Shown here in pieces: positions 1 to 12,852 of a stretch of DNA of 64,000 nt. Under the pieces are notes generated by a model. The model worked only from the letters and a program-made list of their open reading frames with translations, was not told the DNA's origin and did not search any database. This DNA comes from Gnetum montanum (taxonomy: Eukaryota; Streptophyta; Gnetopsida; Gnetales; Gnetaceae), in assembly GCA_015680685.1 (NCBI GenBank), contig MNCI01005623.1:215045-279044 (forward strand), given 5' to 3'. How positions within the stretch are numbered: the first letter of the stretch is position 1; each line of letters begins with the position of its first letter. Made by a program: the position numbers and the translations under genes.

Positions 1-4
1 TTTG

Positions 5-295
5 TCAATCTTCATCCCATTGAGCATCCTCTTCATAATAGCCCTTGAATTCCTCTTGATTCTCATAGTCACACTCTAGACTAGATGTCTCACTTGTTCT
101 AATTTCCTCATCATCTTCTACTAGCTGAGCTAGCATGTGAACGTAGGTATCAAAGGGATTTATGGTATTGTATGGGAAAGGGATATATTCCTTTCCATTC
201 TTGTGAATGGATTTGAATTTACACTTGAAGTCTAACTTCTTGTGTGGAATGTAAAGGATACCTTGGATTTTTACGTAGACAAAGTTATAGTAGTA
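5..295 (-). pseudogene. Unrecognised acidic ORF remnant
   Basis: An open minus-strand frame of about 96 codons lies between a TAA at 296-298 and a TGA at 5-7. It has no ATG near its 5' end, so it is a fragment or an exon-like remnant. The N-terminal half is basic and aromatic (motif HKKLDFKCKFKSIHKNG). The C-terminal half is strongly acidic, with EDDEE and YYEEDAQWDED near the end. I do not recognise the family. Composition and the surrounding repeats suggest the tail of a transposon polyprotein, but no catalytic motif is visible. It could also be chance, although the non-random composition argues mildly against that. Confidence 0.3.
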
Positions 296-540
296 TTAAG
301 TAAGAAAGACATGTCTAGGGTTACATCCTAGCCACCTAAGTAACTACCTACATTCCATCATAGGTAGATCCTTGCGGTCGTTGACATGGATAGATTATTG
401 GTTGGTGCTCATATCAATGATTTGGTATGGTATAATGGCATAGGAAAGAGGCATAACGTATACTAGATCAATTAATTGATCAAAGTAATAAAGCTTCTAA
501 AGTCTCTAGTCTTTAAACTAGCTAAAAACTTATAGTGTGT

Positions 541-1115
541 AAGGCCTACATTGTATGGAGCTTTAGCATGTGAGACTGATTCGTGTGTACAAGTCTCAAC
601 CTATGAAACTATCCAATGTGTGGAGATCCTACCATGTGAGGCTATCTAGTGTGTGGAGGTCCCAATATGTGAAGGTCCCAGCGTGTGAGACTATCTAGCA
701 TGTGGAGCTCTCAATGGTCTCAATGTGTGAGACTAGCTATCCTACAACTGCAGAGTGATAATTTTTAAAAGTTTTGTTTCAAGTATTTATTGGCATACAA
801 ATAAGAAATGGTTCACATGATGGGTTTTATGGCAACGATGGTGCCACATGATGGGTTTTGTAGCCACACAATAGATTTTGGTAAAAGCCACAAGTTTTCG
901 TTGGTTGTTATGAACAATACTAGCTTTATGACCATACACTAGCTTTTGAAAAAAACCAAAATAAAAAAACATAAAAAATTTGCTAAAAAATCGTTGGTTA
1001 TTAGACTACACAATGGATTTTAGAGAAAGTGCAACATAAAATTGAGAATTATTGAAAGCAACATAGGTTATAGGGCCACATGATGGATTTTTGACCAACA
1101 CAATGGGGCCACACG
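541..1115. repeat. Short degenerate interspersed repeats
   Basis: Two sets of short imperfect repeats are visible. From about 541 to 735 the phrases atgtgtggag and gtgtgagactatct recur several times. From about 786 to 1115 cacatgatgg followed by a T-rich run recurs at least four times. Related phrases return at about 1900-2060. No coding potential or element boundary was found. Confidence 0.4.
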
Positions 1116-2085
1116 ATGGCTTCTAAGAAAGCCTAATAAAATTTTGGACTAGTTGGGTGGGCTCATAGGCTAATGAAAAATGTAGGTAGAGAATTTTCAT
1201 AGTAGATTTTAGTGGAGAAGTTTTGTGGAGGCCCTCCTTTGAGTGCCAGAATCTATAACAAGAGAAAATTTTGGTGTTGGAAAAACTGAGAGATTCCATA
1301 CAAGATAGTTTAACTCACGAATCCACGGGCCTCAAGGAGGACTCAAAGTGCCCTAAAAAATCTTGTCAATTACTTAGGGACTTTAAAAATATACTACCAA
1401 TTTCATTTAAACATGGGTAAAAACATAATAGCAATATGTAAAATAAGAATATAATATGAGATCTAAAAACAAATAAAATGAGAGAATAATAAGGCTAAAC
1501 AAGAATACCTAGAAATATTATATTAAATAATGAATATCAAAAAACATAAGAATAGGGGAATTTGAGAGTACAAATCAAGGCATGAGAGCTTGAGAAAATT
1601 GATGTGTCTATTGTAATTTGGTGTAGTTGGTAGAATGTGTCCTATGTAGAACTTGCACTTTTCTCCCAATTTAATTTAAAACACTGCTAATTCCTACTCC
1701 TAGTACTTCCCTTAGAAATCTAGGTTGTTGATGTTGTAGAAATATTGCTAAAATCTGCTACCAAGCTTTGTTAAGTAATCTCATGTGAAAAGAGTCAAAA
1801 AAAGGTCCTAGTTGTAGTTTCAAATCTAGCATTTATAGGCTATGGATCTATAACATTGGCATGCATTATAGTTTTAAGTGTTACGAATGACTTCTTGGTC
1901 AAAGTGTAGCATGTGGGTTAAAAGCCCAAGTTTCACACAATGTTCCCACATGCTACCTAGTGTGTGAGACTACAATTTCCATTATGTGGGGCTAAAGCCC
2001 AAATTCCACACACTGACCTCACATCCTACCTAATGTGTGGAGCTAGGACATCCATCATTTGAGGTGAAAATGCTAAATTTTGCAA

Positions 2086-2275
2086 CCTTTAGAGTATCTT
2101 TTAGCCCCCCATAAGCTGAGGTACATAGAATTTGCAGCTTTTGGAATATTTTTAAGCCTTCCACAAGCTAGACTACATGATATTTATAGCTTGAAAAACA
2201 TTTTTCACCTCCACAAGCTAGGAAGCATGGGATTTGTAGCTCATGTATTGCATATCTTAGTTTTACATTGAGAAG
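2086..2275. repeat. Imperfect short tandem repeat, about 60 bp
   Basis: About three diverged copies of a unit containing (c)cacaagcta, then a catg-containing stretch, then tttgtagct follow one another. The 63-codon frame over it is a by-product of the repeat. The DNA from 1115 to 2086 shows nothing I can assign. Confidence 0.35.
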
Positions 2276-2465
2276 CTCTTTGAAACTATTGATACAAGGC
2301 CATAATAAGGGATTTTGTGGAAAATAATATGATTATATATGCTCTTATATTTCCTCCAAATTAAAATGAAAATTTTGACCATGGGCTTTTACATTGTAGC
2401 ATGAATTTTCCTTGAGGTGTTTCATAAACAATCTTGAGATCATCTAGGATGAATATTTTTAGGTG

Positions 2466-4330
2466 GAGGAAGGTGTAACACCCCGTGTTATAATAAAGGT
2501 TAATAATATTTTTCTTTATATGCCTAGTAAGGTAGGATTTTTGAACGCATGTGATAATATTAATTTTCATATGTACATTTCATTTTTAGNTGCATGTGAT
2601 AATATTAATTTTCATATGTACATTTCATTTTTAGCATATGGTAATTCTTTAATGATTATTTACATTCTATCATTTATGCATGGTTAACTATTATTACTTA
2701 TTACTAGTGTGCACTAACTAGGTGAATGGGATTTTGATAGGTTCTTATGGAGGCTATGGTATGGGCATGTAATACATGTATGTTTAATTTTAATTTTAAA
2801 TAAGTTACTAGTTGGAATAGTTGGAAGAAGGTAGATGAGTCACATAGGTTTAGGAGAAGTTAAGAGAGGGTAGGTAGATCACATGGATTTAGGGGTACAT
2901 GGCTTAGGGAAGAAGTCAATAAGAAGTGTGGGAAGCTTGTTGGTTTGTATAATAAGATTAATAATACATTCAAGAGTCTTAGGAAATACTTTTGGAAGAG
3001 TAATCTTGGCCCCCTTTTCTAGTGTGTTTCAGTTGATTCATTTATGCAAATCCAGTGAGGTTGGGTTTTGTTCATTTGATTTAGAACTTTGTAGATCTTA
3101 GATATTCTTAATTGGCAATATTGAATCTTATGTTTCATCTCTTGAATCTATAATTTAGGTGAATGGCTTATTAATTTGACTTGCTATAACGTATTTTGAT
3201 TAACTTTAGTTTTTGAGAGCTTGGATGTTGATTAACTTAGTCTAATAGTGTTTCATAAAACCTTGATATATTTTAGAGTACTTTGAGTATAATTGAATGT
3301 AATATTTTTTTTATTTCTTACAAAATTATCTACAACTTTAAGTAAGTAGCAACCTCAAAATAATTAATATATCATACTTTATTGGTATATCACTATCCAT
3401 AAACATAGAAATTCTGATGGGGTTTAATTATGAGGTTGTATCTCAAGATTTAGTATAGATCTTCATCTAAAATTTTAACACACACTTTATATTTGTGTTA
3501 TTGTTCAAATACAAGTAGAATCAATGAAAGACATTGTATAGATTATGATTTAGAATCATATCTTTTATTAGCATTTGAAATCATGTCAAAATCTAATGTA
3601 CAAACATATCTATTTATATCTCTAATTCTATAACATATTTTATGATAAAATTTCTATGAATCTCTATTAATGATGTTATATTTTCAACAAACAAGAATAA
3701 TTAAATAATAATTTGTTCTAATAGTATTATGATCGATTCATTAGCAGTCACTCTTTCTGTCCTAGTTTCAATTGCATAGATTTATGTATTCATATCTCCT
3801 TAAGGTGATTTTGGATTGTTCCATATTTTTATTAGTAGGTATTTAAATATGTGTCTTTTAAATGACTCATAAATATTTAAGAAATTCATAGAGATGTGAA
3901 AATTATTCTACTTTCATCAATAGAGGCTCTACTTATCTAGAACCTAGTTAAGTCATAACTTAAGAAATTTGGATTTTTGGTGAAGTGGACTGTCTAGGTG
4001 TGATTCTTTCTCATATTATGGTTCTTAATATTGCTATGTTTTTTCTTTATTAATGATGGATATTGGCTTGCTACTTTTATTTTTACCCATTTTGATTTAT
4101 CAAATGGATTTGGCTTATAGTAGATTGTTGGATCTTTTAACCATTTAAGAATAAGTAATTTGTTGGGTTTGGCATAGTCATTTTGAGAATATTTTTTTTG
4201 GAGCATTGGATCTCTTGAACATGTCAAATTTCTAAAATTTTAGTTTATTTCACTCATATTGGATTGTTGAACCCCCTCAATTTTTTTGAGACATCTACTA
4301 ATATTGAATGTCTACTGATATGAAATTTCA
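2466..4330 (+). repeat. Array unit 1, truncated
   Basis: This copy begins with the segment that closes other units (gtgcactaac, then ggaggctatgg, about 2555-2920). It carries the first half of a unit and stops near 4310, about 1.2 kb earlier than units 2-4. The missing part includes the ggacatgttggatta and cctcttggttg landmarks. Confidence 0.6.
2547..2634. other. Single-N join with 43-bp duplicated flanks
   Basis: The N at 2590 separates two identical 43-bp stretches (2547-2589 and 2592-2634). This is the pattern expected when two contigs with overlapping ends are abutted with a placeholder N rather than merged. Confidence 0.8.
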
Positions 4331-6930
4331 ATTAGATTGATGATGAGCATATTCAATAGTCTCAAGAAACACTTCCAAGTGAGCAATCTTGGCTCCTTTC
4401 TTTGGTATGTTTTAGTTCATTCATTTATGCACATCTAGCAAGGTTAGGTTTTGTTTATTTGATTTTGAACTTGGCAGATCTTGAATATTATTGAATGGGA
4501 AGACTGGATCTTTCTTTGTACATCTTGAATCTACAATTTAGATGTTTGATATATCAATTAAACTTACTGTAACTTATTTTTCATTGAATTAGTTTTTATG
4601 AGCTTGGGCATTAATTGGCTTAGTTTAATAGCATTTGGTAAAAGCCTAATATTTTTGAGTTCTTTGGTTCTAATTACATGTAACATATTTTTGGATTTCT
4701 TATGAGAGTTTCTACAACTTTGAAATAGAAATCACCTCAAAAGGATTAATATATTGTAAGTTATTGGTATAACGTTGATTCCTATCCAGAATGTCAAAAT
4801 TCTAATGGGGTTTAATTATGAGGTGATATCTTAGGATTAGTATAGATCTTCATCTAGAAATTTAATATTTTATTTATATTTATATATGTGTCTAGATCCA
4901 AGTGGAATCAATGAAATACATTATATATATTTTTATTTAGAATTTGATCTTTACCTGGTGTTTAAAATCATGTCAAAATTTAATGTAAAAATATATGTAT
5001 TTATATATTTGGCTCTATAATTTATTTTATGCTACAATTTCTATGAGTCTATATCAATGATGTTAGATTTCCAAAAAAGCATAAATTATTTAAGGATAAT
5101 TTATTTTGATAGAGTTATGACCAATTTACTATGAGTTATGTTTTCTATTCTATTTTCAGCTTGCATAGATTTATGTATTAATATCTTCTTCTCTGGATTA
5201 AAAATCATTCTATATTTTTATTAGTAGGTAGATACACTTGTTAGATTTTAAATGAATCATGAATATATGATAAATTCATAGATATGTGAGAGTTATATAC
5301 TTTTATCAATAGAGGCTCTATTTATCTAGGATCTAGTCAAGTCACAACTTGGAAAATTTAGATTCTTAGTGAAGTGGATTGAGAGGATGTGAGTCCTTCT
5401 CATATTATGGTTCTTGATATTACTATGTTTTACCCTTTGGTAATTATGTATATTGTCTTTCCCTTTTATTTTCATCCATTTTGATTTTTTGAATGGATTT
5501 GGCTTGTAGTTAATTATTGGATCTTTTGACCATTTGGGAATAAGTATTTTGTTGAACTTGGCATAGTCATTTTGAGCATGCTTAATTTTTGAAGTATTTG
5601 GTTTCTTGAACATGCTAGATTACTAGACCTTTCATTGATTTAGCACATGTAGGATTATTAGGCCCTTTGGTTTTGTTGAGACATGTCAAACTGTGGGTCT
5701 TTTGATAATTTTGGGACATGTTAGATTATTGGATCTTTTAGTTTATTTAGGATATGTTGGACTGATGGTCCTCTTGGTTGTTACTAATGATAAAAGATGC
5801 CTTGGGTTTCTCCACCATCAACATTTGGTTTACCATCTTTGGATGATTGTTANATTTCTCCACCATCAACATTTGGTTTACCATCTTTGGATGATTGTTA
5901 GATGTCTAGATGATAACATGCTTGGTTGTTTATTGTGTGTTTTGATGATGGAGTTAGCACTAAGTTTATGATTGGCTAGAGATGGGCTCCCTAGAGATGA
6001 TTTGATTATTAACCCCCACTATAAAGTGCACCAATGTGGCTCTTATTGTAGGCTCCATCCTACAATAGAGAGTGATCCATGACTCATTGATCTTTTATTT
6101 TGTGCCTCCAAAACATTAGAGGAGATGTTCCAAGAGATGCCTTTAGCATTGATAGGTTTGGAAACCTTAAATGTGAAGTTCAAGTGGATGCCTTAGGTTC
6201 ATTAGACTAATAATATATTCATATATATGGTAATTTGATATTTTGTTTTAATACTTTTGGCTTTGGAAATTTAGAAAAACACACGTGACAACTTTGATAT
6301 ACATTTAACACTGAGTGTGGTGCATGCTTGTCTCCTTGTTTGTTTATAAGTTGATGGATAGAGTGAAGAGATGTTTGGTAGTGAACCACTAGAATTGTTG
6401 ATTTAAGTTTAGATTTTACATTTCATGGATACATATTTAGTATTGGATCTTTTGAATGATGTGCAATAATATTAATTTTCATATGCACATTTTATTTTTA
6501 TCAAATGATAATTTTTTATGCATATTTACCTTTTTACCATATATACATGATTAATTATTATTACTTATTATTGGTGTGCACTAACCAAGTAAATGAGCTT
6601 TTAATAGGTTCTCATGGAGGCTATGGCATGGGCATAATATAAGTATAGCATGGGCATGTGATATATGTATATTGGTTTTAATTTTAAATTTATTAATGAT
6701 TAGAATGTAATTATAAGAGGGTAGATGAGTCACAGGACTCTTGTGAGTAGTTGAGAGAGGTGGATGGATCACATGGATTTGGGGGTAGATGACTAAGGAA
6801 AAAGCCAAAAAGTATTACACACTTCCTTCGGCCTAAGAATTTTTGGCATTCTAGCTCTTGGTCTTAAAGGTTTTTCTAGGTTGAAAAAGTATGGGGAGAT
6901 TTCTAGTTCAAGCAACAATATTGCAGATAC
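4331..6930 (+). repeat. Array unit 2
   Basis: This is a full-order copy containing every landmark, from the ttcatttatgcac phrase through gttcattagactaata (about 6195) to the closing gtgcactaac segment (6460-6820). An assembly N lies at 5853 within a duplicated 46-bp block. Confidence 0.6.
5807..5900. other. Single-N join with 46-bp duplicated flanks
   Basis: The N at 5853 separates identical 46-bp stretches (5807-5852 and 5855-5900). It is most likely an assembly artefact inside array unit 2. Confidence 0.8.
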
Positions 6931-9700
6931 ATTCAAGAATCTCAGGCAATACTTTTGAGTGAGTAATATTTGCCCCTTTTCTGGTGTGTTTTAGTTCATT
7001 TGTTTATGCACATTTAGCAGCGTTGGGTTTTGTTTATTTAATTTGAAACTTGATAGATCTTGGCTACTCTTGATTGGAAAGATTAGGTCTTTCTTTACAC
7101 ATCTTTCATCTACAATTTAAATGTTTAATCTATTAATTAGAGCTACTATAACTTATTTTTCATTAACTTTAGTTTTTGAGAGCTTAGGCATGGATTGGCT
7201 TACTTTAATAGTATTCAGTAAAACTCTAATATATTTTAGAGTACTTTGGATCTAATTACATGTGATATATTTCTAGATTTCATACAAAATTCTCTACAAC
7301 ATTGAAGAGACAATTACCTTATAAGAATTAATAAAACTCAAGTTATTGGTATATCTATAACCATAGTCCAAAAATGTAGAAATTCTAATGGGTTTTAATT
7401 ATGAGGCTATTTCTCATGTTTTAGTATTAATTATCTTTTGAAATATTAATACAAGCTTATATTTGTGTTAGCATCCATATCCAAGAGAAATCAACAAAAT
7501 ATATTGTATAGAGTAAAAGTTAAATATGATCTTTTCTTGGTGTCTAAAATCATGTTAGAATTTGATGTACAAATTTATCTATTTATATCTCCATTTTTGT
7601 AATGTATTTTATGTTGAAATTTCTATGAATCACTTTTAATAATGTTATATTTTCAACATGGCATGAGTTATTAAATTATAGTTTGTTATCACAAAGGTGT
7701 GATTGATCCACTATCAATTACTCTTTTATTTTGATTTCAAATTACATAGACTTTTGTATTAATATCTCCTTTTATAGATTCGGGATTGTTTTTTATTTTT
7801 ATCAACAAGTAGATAATTATGTTAGCTTTCAAATGAATCATGAATCTCTAAGTAATTCATAGATATGTAAGAGTTATTATACTTTCATAGGAAGCTCTAT
7901 TTATCAAGAATCTAGTTAAGCTAAACCTTGAGAAATTTAAATTCTTGGTGAAATGAATTAAGTAGTTATGATTCTTTCTCATATTATAGTTTTCAATATT
8001 ACTATTTTCTTCCCTTTACTAATGATGGATATTAGTTTGTTCTTTTTATTTTCAACCATTGTGATTTGTTGAATGGATTTGGCTTATAGTTAATTGTTGA
8101 ATATTTTAACCATTTAGGGACAAATATTTTGTTGGTCTTTGTATAGCCATTTTGATCATGTTTTATTTTTAGAATATTTCATTTCTTGAACATGTCAAAT
8201 TGCTAAACCTTTGGTTGATTTGGCACATGGTTGATTTACCCTTTGGTTTTGTTAAGACATTTCAAACTATGGATCTTTTTTTTATTTTAGGACATGTTGA
8301 ATTATTGGACCTTTTGGTTGATTTAGGAAATGTTGAACTAATGGTCCTCTTGGTTGTTATTCATGATAAAAGATGCCTTGGATTCCTCCACCATAAACAT
8401 TTGGTTTACCATATTTGAATGATTGTTAGGTGTTTGGATGATGCCATGGTTGGTTGTTTGTTGTGTGTTTGGATGATGAAGCCAACACTATGTTTATGCC
8501 TAGTTGGAGATGGGCTTTCTAGAGATGTTTTAATAATTAATTTTCATTGTAGAATGCACAAGTATGGCTCTTGCTGCATGCCTCATCCTATAGGAGAGGG
8601 TCATCCATGGCTTATTGATCATTTTGGTTTGTACCTCTAAAACATTAATGGATATGTCATGAGAGATGCCTCTACCACCTATAGGTTTGGGAACCTCTGA
8701 GGTGATGTTTGAGAGGATGCCTCAAGTTCATTAAGTCTAATAATAAATCCATGTGCATGGTAATTTGATATTTGGTTTGGATATTTTTGGCTTTGAAAAT
8801 TTGGAAAAGTACACATGATAACTTTAATACACATTTGACACCAAGCGTGGTGCGTGTTAGTCTCTTGTTTGTTTGTAATTTGATGGATGAAGTGGATAAA
8901 TGTTTGGTAGTGGACCATTGGAATGATCAATTGGAAACTTGATTCCACATTTTGTGGATGATTTTTTAGTAGTGAACCATTGGAATGGTCAATTAGAAAT
9001 TTGATTCTACATTTGGTGGATAGATGTTTGGTAGTTGATCTTTTGAATGATTTGTTAAAAATTTGATTCCATGTATTTGGATGCTTGGATTTGTTTTGTA
9101 CTAATTTTTTTGCATGTCACCATATCCTACCTAGCCATCATGAGACTTTTTCTTAATTCATCTAGAGAAAAATATCAAGGTTTCTTACTCAGCAAAAGCT
9201 GATGTTCTTGTTTTTATGTACAAGTTTTCAAGGTTAGGGAGAGAATGGAGTGTATTTGGTATTTCACTAATTTCCAAATTACATGATGAAGTTATATTTA
9301 GTATTGAACTATATTGGCTAATCCATATGTATATGTGTAGTAATTTGATTCACATGCTTAATCATTTGTAGAGGATATTTACACGAATTATGGAATATGT
9401 ATTGATGATGAGCATATTATCATATTTTAATATTGTTATAGTCCTTTATGTAAGATATATGTGTTTAGTAAATTATGATGTTTTATGATTATTAATGAAT
9501 TTGATATTTTATATTAGTATACATTCAAATTTTAATTTTCATATATACATACACATTTATTTTTACCATCAAAAGATGTAATTTATTCACATTTATCTTT
9601 CCATTAATTAATCTCTTCCATATTCTTTTGGTCATGGCTTCACCGTAAAGCTTCCTTTGGCTATTTTAGATTGATTCAATTTTATTACTCTATCATGACT
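6931..9700 (+). repeat. Array unit 3
   Basis: This is a full-order copy. It has an additional closing part (about 9050-9600, with ttggatttgttttgtactaa) that is also seen in unit 4 but not in unit 2, so units 3 and 4 share the longer unit form. Confidence 0.6.
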
Positions 9701-12111
9701 AATCTTTCATTAGGAGTTAATATCCAAGATAATTCTCTCTAGTCCTAGACTAGGAAGGAGGGTGTTCAATTCATTCATTTATGCATATCTAATGAGACAT
9801 GGTTTTCTTTCTTTGATTTGGGACCTGGTAGATCTTAGATATTATTGATTAGGAAGATTGGATCTTAATTTTCCCATCTTAAATCTACAATTTAGATGTT
9901 TGATTTATCAATTAGACTTACTATAACTTATTTTTCATTGACTTTAGTTTTTGAGAGCATGGGCATTAATTAGCTTACCCTAATAGTATTCAATAAAGCC
10001 ATGATATCTTTTAGAGTAATTTGGATCTAATTACATGTAATATATTTTTATATTCCTTGAAAAATTATCTGTAACTTTGAAAAAGGAATTACCTCAAAAG
10101 GATTAATATATTATAATTAATTGGTGTATATTTATCCACAATCCAAAAGCATAGAAATTCTAATGCAATTTAATTATGAGGTTTTATCTCAAAATTTAAT
10201 ATAGTTCTTCATCTATAATTTTAATATGTACTTTATAATTGTGTTATCATCTAGATATAGTGAAATCAATGAAATATGTTACATAAATTGTGAGTTAGGA
10301 TCTGATGTTTACTTGGTGTTGAAAATTATGTCAAAATCTGATGTAAAAATGTATTTTATTTATATCTCTAGCTCTATAATGTCTTTTATATTGAAATTTC
10401 TAAGAGTCTCTTTTAATGATGTTATCTTTCCAATATAATAAGAATAATTTGAGGATATTTTTTATGACAATGTTATGATTGATTTACTATCATTCACTCT
10501 TTTTATCCTATTTTTAAATTTCTCTTATTTATGTATTAATATCTCCTAATTTAGATTGGGATTGTTCTGTATTTTTTATTAGTAGGTATAAAAAGATGTT
10601 AACTTTAAAATGAATCATGAATCTCTAAGAAATTCATAGAGATGTGAGAGTTATTGTACTTTCATCAACAAAGGATCTATTTTTCTAGAATCTAGTTAAG
10701 CCATGACTTAGGAAATTTGGATTCTTGGTGAAGTCAATTGAGTGGGTGTAATTATTTCTTAGATTATGGTTTTTAATATTTCTATGCTTACCCTTTGGTA
10801 ATGATGGATATTGGCTTGCTCCTTTTATTTTCATCCATTTTAATTTGTCGAATGAATTTGGCTTGTAGTTGATTGTTGGATCTGTTAACCATTTGGGGAT
10901 AAGTATTTTTTTGGGCTTGGTATAGTCATTTTAAGCATGTTTGATATTTGGAGCATTTGATCTCTAGAACATGTGAGATTGCTAAACTTTGGCTGATTTG
11001 ACACTTGTTGAATTATTGGACCCCCTAGTTTTTTTAGCCATTTTATACTATGGATCTTTTAGTTATTTTGGGACATGTCAGATTATTGGACCTTTTGGTT
11101 TATTCAAGACATGTTGGACTAATGGTCCTCTTGGTTGTTATTCATGATAAAAGATGTCATGGGTCCCTTGACCATCAATGTTTGGTTTGCCATCTTTGGA
11201 TGATTGTCGGGTATTTGGATGATACCATGGTTGGTTGTTTATTGTATGTTTGGATGATGGAGCAAGCACTGAGTTTGTAGCTAGTCGGAGATAGGCTTTC
11301 TAGGGATGCTTTGATGATTGACCTGCACTATAGAATGCATGAGTGTGACTCTTGCTATAGGCCCCATCTTGTAAGAGAGGGTAATCCATGACTCATTGAC
11401 CATTTTGGTTTGTACCTCTAGAACATTAGAGAAGATGTCCTAAGAGACTCCTATAGCACTAGAAGGTTTGAAAACCTTGAAGGTGATGTTTGAGAGGATG
11501 CATTTGGTTTATTGAGACTAATAATAAATCCATGCACATGGTAGTTTGATATTTGGTTTGGATATATTTTAGCTTTAAAAATTTGGAAAAGTACACATGA
11601 TAACTTTGATACACATTTGACACTGAGTGTAGTGCATGCTAATCTCCTTGTTTATTTGTAAATTGATGAATGGAGTAGAAAAATGTTTGGTAGTAAACCA
11701 ATGAAATGATCGATTAGAAACTTGATTCCACATTTGGTGGAAAAATGTTTGATATTGAATCTTTTGAATGATTTTTTTGGAACTTGATTCCATGTTTGAT
11801 GAATGATCTTAGATGATTGAAGTGTTCGGATGCTTGTATTTGTTTTGTACTAATTTTTTTGTAGGCCACCATGCCCTTCCTAGCCCTCATGAAACTTATC
11901 CTCAATTCAACTAGAGGAAGGTGTCAAGGTTTCTCACTTAGTGGTTGCTAATGTTCTTGTTTTTATGTATAGGTTTTCAAAGCTAGAAAAATCATGGAGT
12001 GTATGTGTTACTTTTGTTGATTTCCAGATTACATGATAAAGTTCTATTTAGTATTAAACTATATCTGCTAATCCATATGTGGATATGTATTAATTTAATT
12101 CATGTGCTTAA
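9701..12111 (+). repeat. Array unit 4
   Basis: This copy has a different first 70 bases but then follows the same landmark order to the ttggatttgttttgtactaa part. It ends at the start of the LTR-like block, so the last few hundred bases of a unit are missing. Confidence 0.6.
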
Positions 12112-12851
12112 TGATGAGGAAATCCCCTAGGGCTTGTGTAATCCTAAATATATCTTAGATGAATATGTCCTGTTAGTGTATGTCTTCTTATGTTGAGCTT
12201 CTTGATGATAATTCATGGGTGTTTTGACATGTTTGGGGGTGTTTTGAGCTCATTTTGATAAGTTTAGAGGGTTCAAGGATCTATGGAGACTTTTTTGGAG
12301 GCATCCAGAGGTTTTAGACATAAAAATAAGCATCTTTATTTTTGGCCCTGATAGGCAAGATGTCTCCCCATCGGTCAAGAAATCTCACCTAATTTCAAGA
12401 TGTCTCCTCTAACATCTCTACACTTAAGAAAGACATCCCCTATTTCTCCAAGACATCTTGTACGGATTTTAACAAATTTCAAATTGAATGGTAAATTAGA
12501 GGGAAGATGAAAGGTCATACCAAGAAGCTATAAAAAGACATCAAAGGCCTAAGGCTAATGAGGATAATCAGAGGAAGTAGGTTGGTCTCAAGAAGAAGGC
12601 TAGTCCAAGAGAGAAGGCTAGTCTTTTGTGATATTATGTAAGGAGAGAGCTTGTGTAAGAGGAATTTCAGAGCTTATGCAAGGAGGGTTTGAGTGAGAGG
12701 CAAGGAAGAGCACTTGAAAGAGGTTGAGAGAATATCTTATAAGTATCTTGTTTGGGGTTTTACCTTCATTTTGAACAATTGAAGATTGAGAGAGAACATG
12801 TGTGGCCTCTACGATGCATATCTCTCATAGTTCCTTTGTCTTTCCTCATCA
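12112..12851. mobile_element. LTR-like block with 11-bp terminal inverted repeats
   Basis: The block starts TGATGAGGAAA and ends TTTCCTCATCA, a perfect 11-bp inverted repeat with TG...CA ends. A TATA-like agctataaaaag is at about 12529 in plus orientation, giving LTR-like proportions. The flanking 5-mers (cttaa and tggtc) do not match, so it is not a simple solo LTR. In plus orientation the next bases start TGG, as a primer binding site would. In minus orientation the adjacent DNA is purine-rich, like a polypurine tract, and it could then be the 3' LTR of R0. The orientation is not settled. Confidence 0.5.
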
Positions 12852-12852
12852 T

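Larger units (their letters stand above)
2466..12111 (+). repeat. Long-period tandem array, unit about 2.6-2.8 kb
   Basis: The same ordered landmarks recur across this stretch. The phrase near ttcatttatgcacatctag is at about 3037, 4427, 6993 and 9775. The phrase around ttcatagagatgtgag is at 3888, 5277, 7857 and 10637. The phrase cctcttggttgttattcatga is at about 5770, 8345 and 11125. Landmark spacing is about 1.39, 2.57 and 2.78 kb. The copies are diverged and hold no long ORF; the small frames inside them are not conserved between copies. The repeat may be a complex satellite or a tandemly duplicated non-coding element. The array ends abruptly at an LTR-like block at 12112. Confidence 0.75.

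Noticed and set aside
8679-8948. Minus-strand frames recurring in the tandem array
   Set aside because: They are not conserved in length or sequence between array units, so they are by-products of AT-rich DNA.
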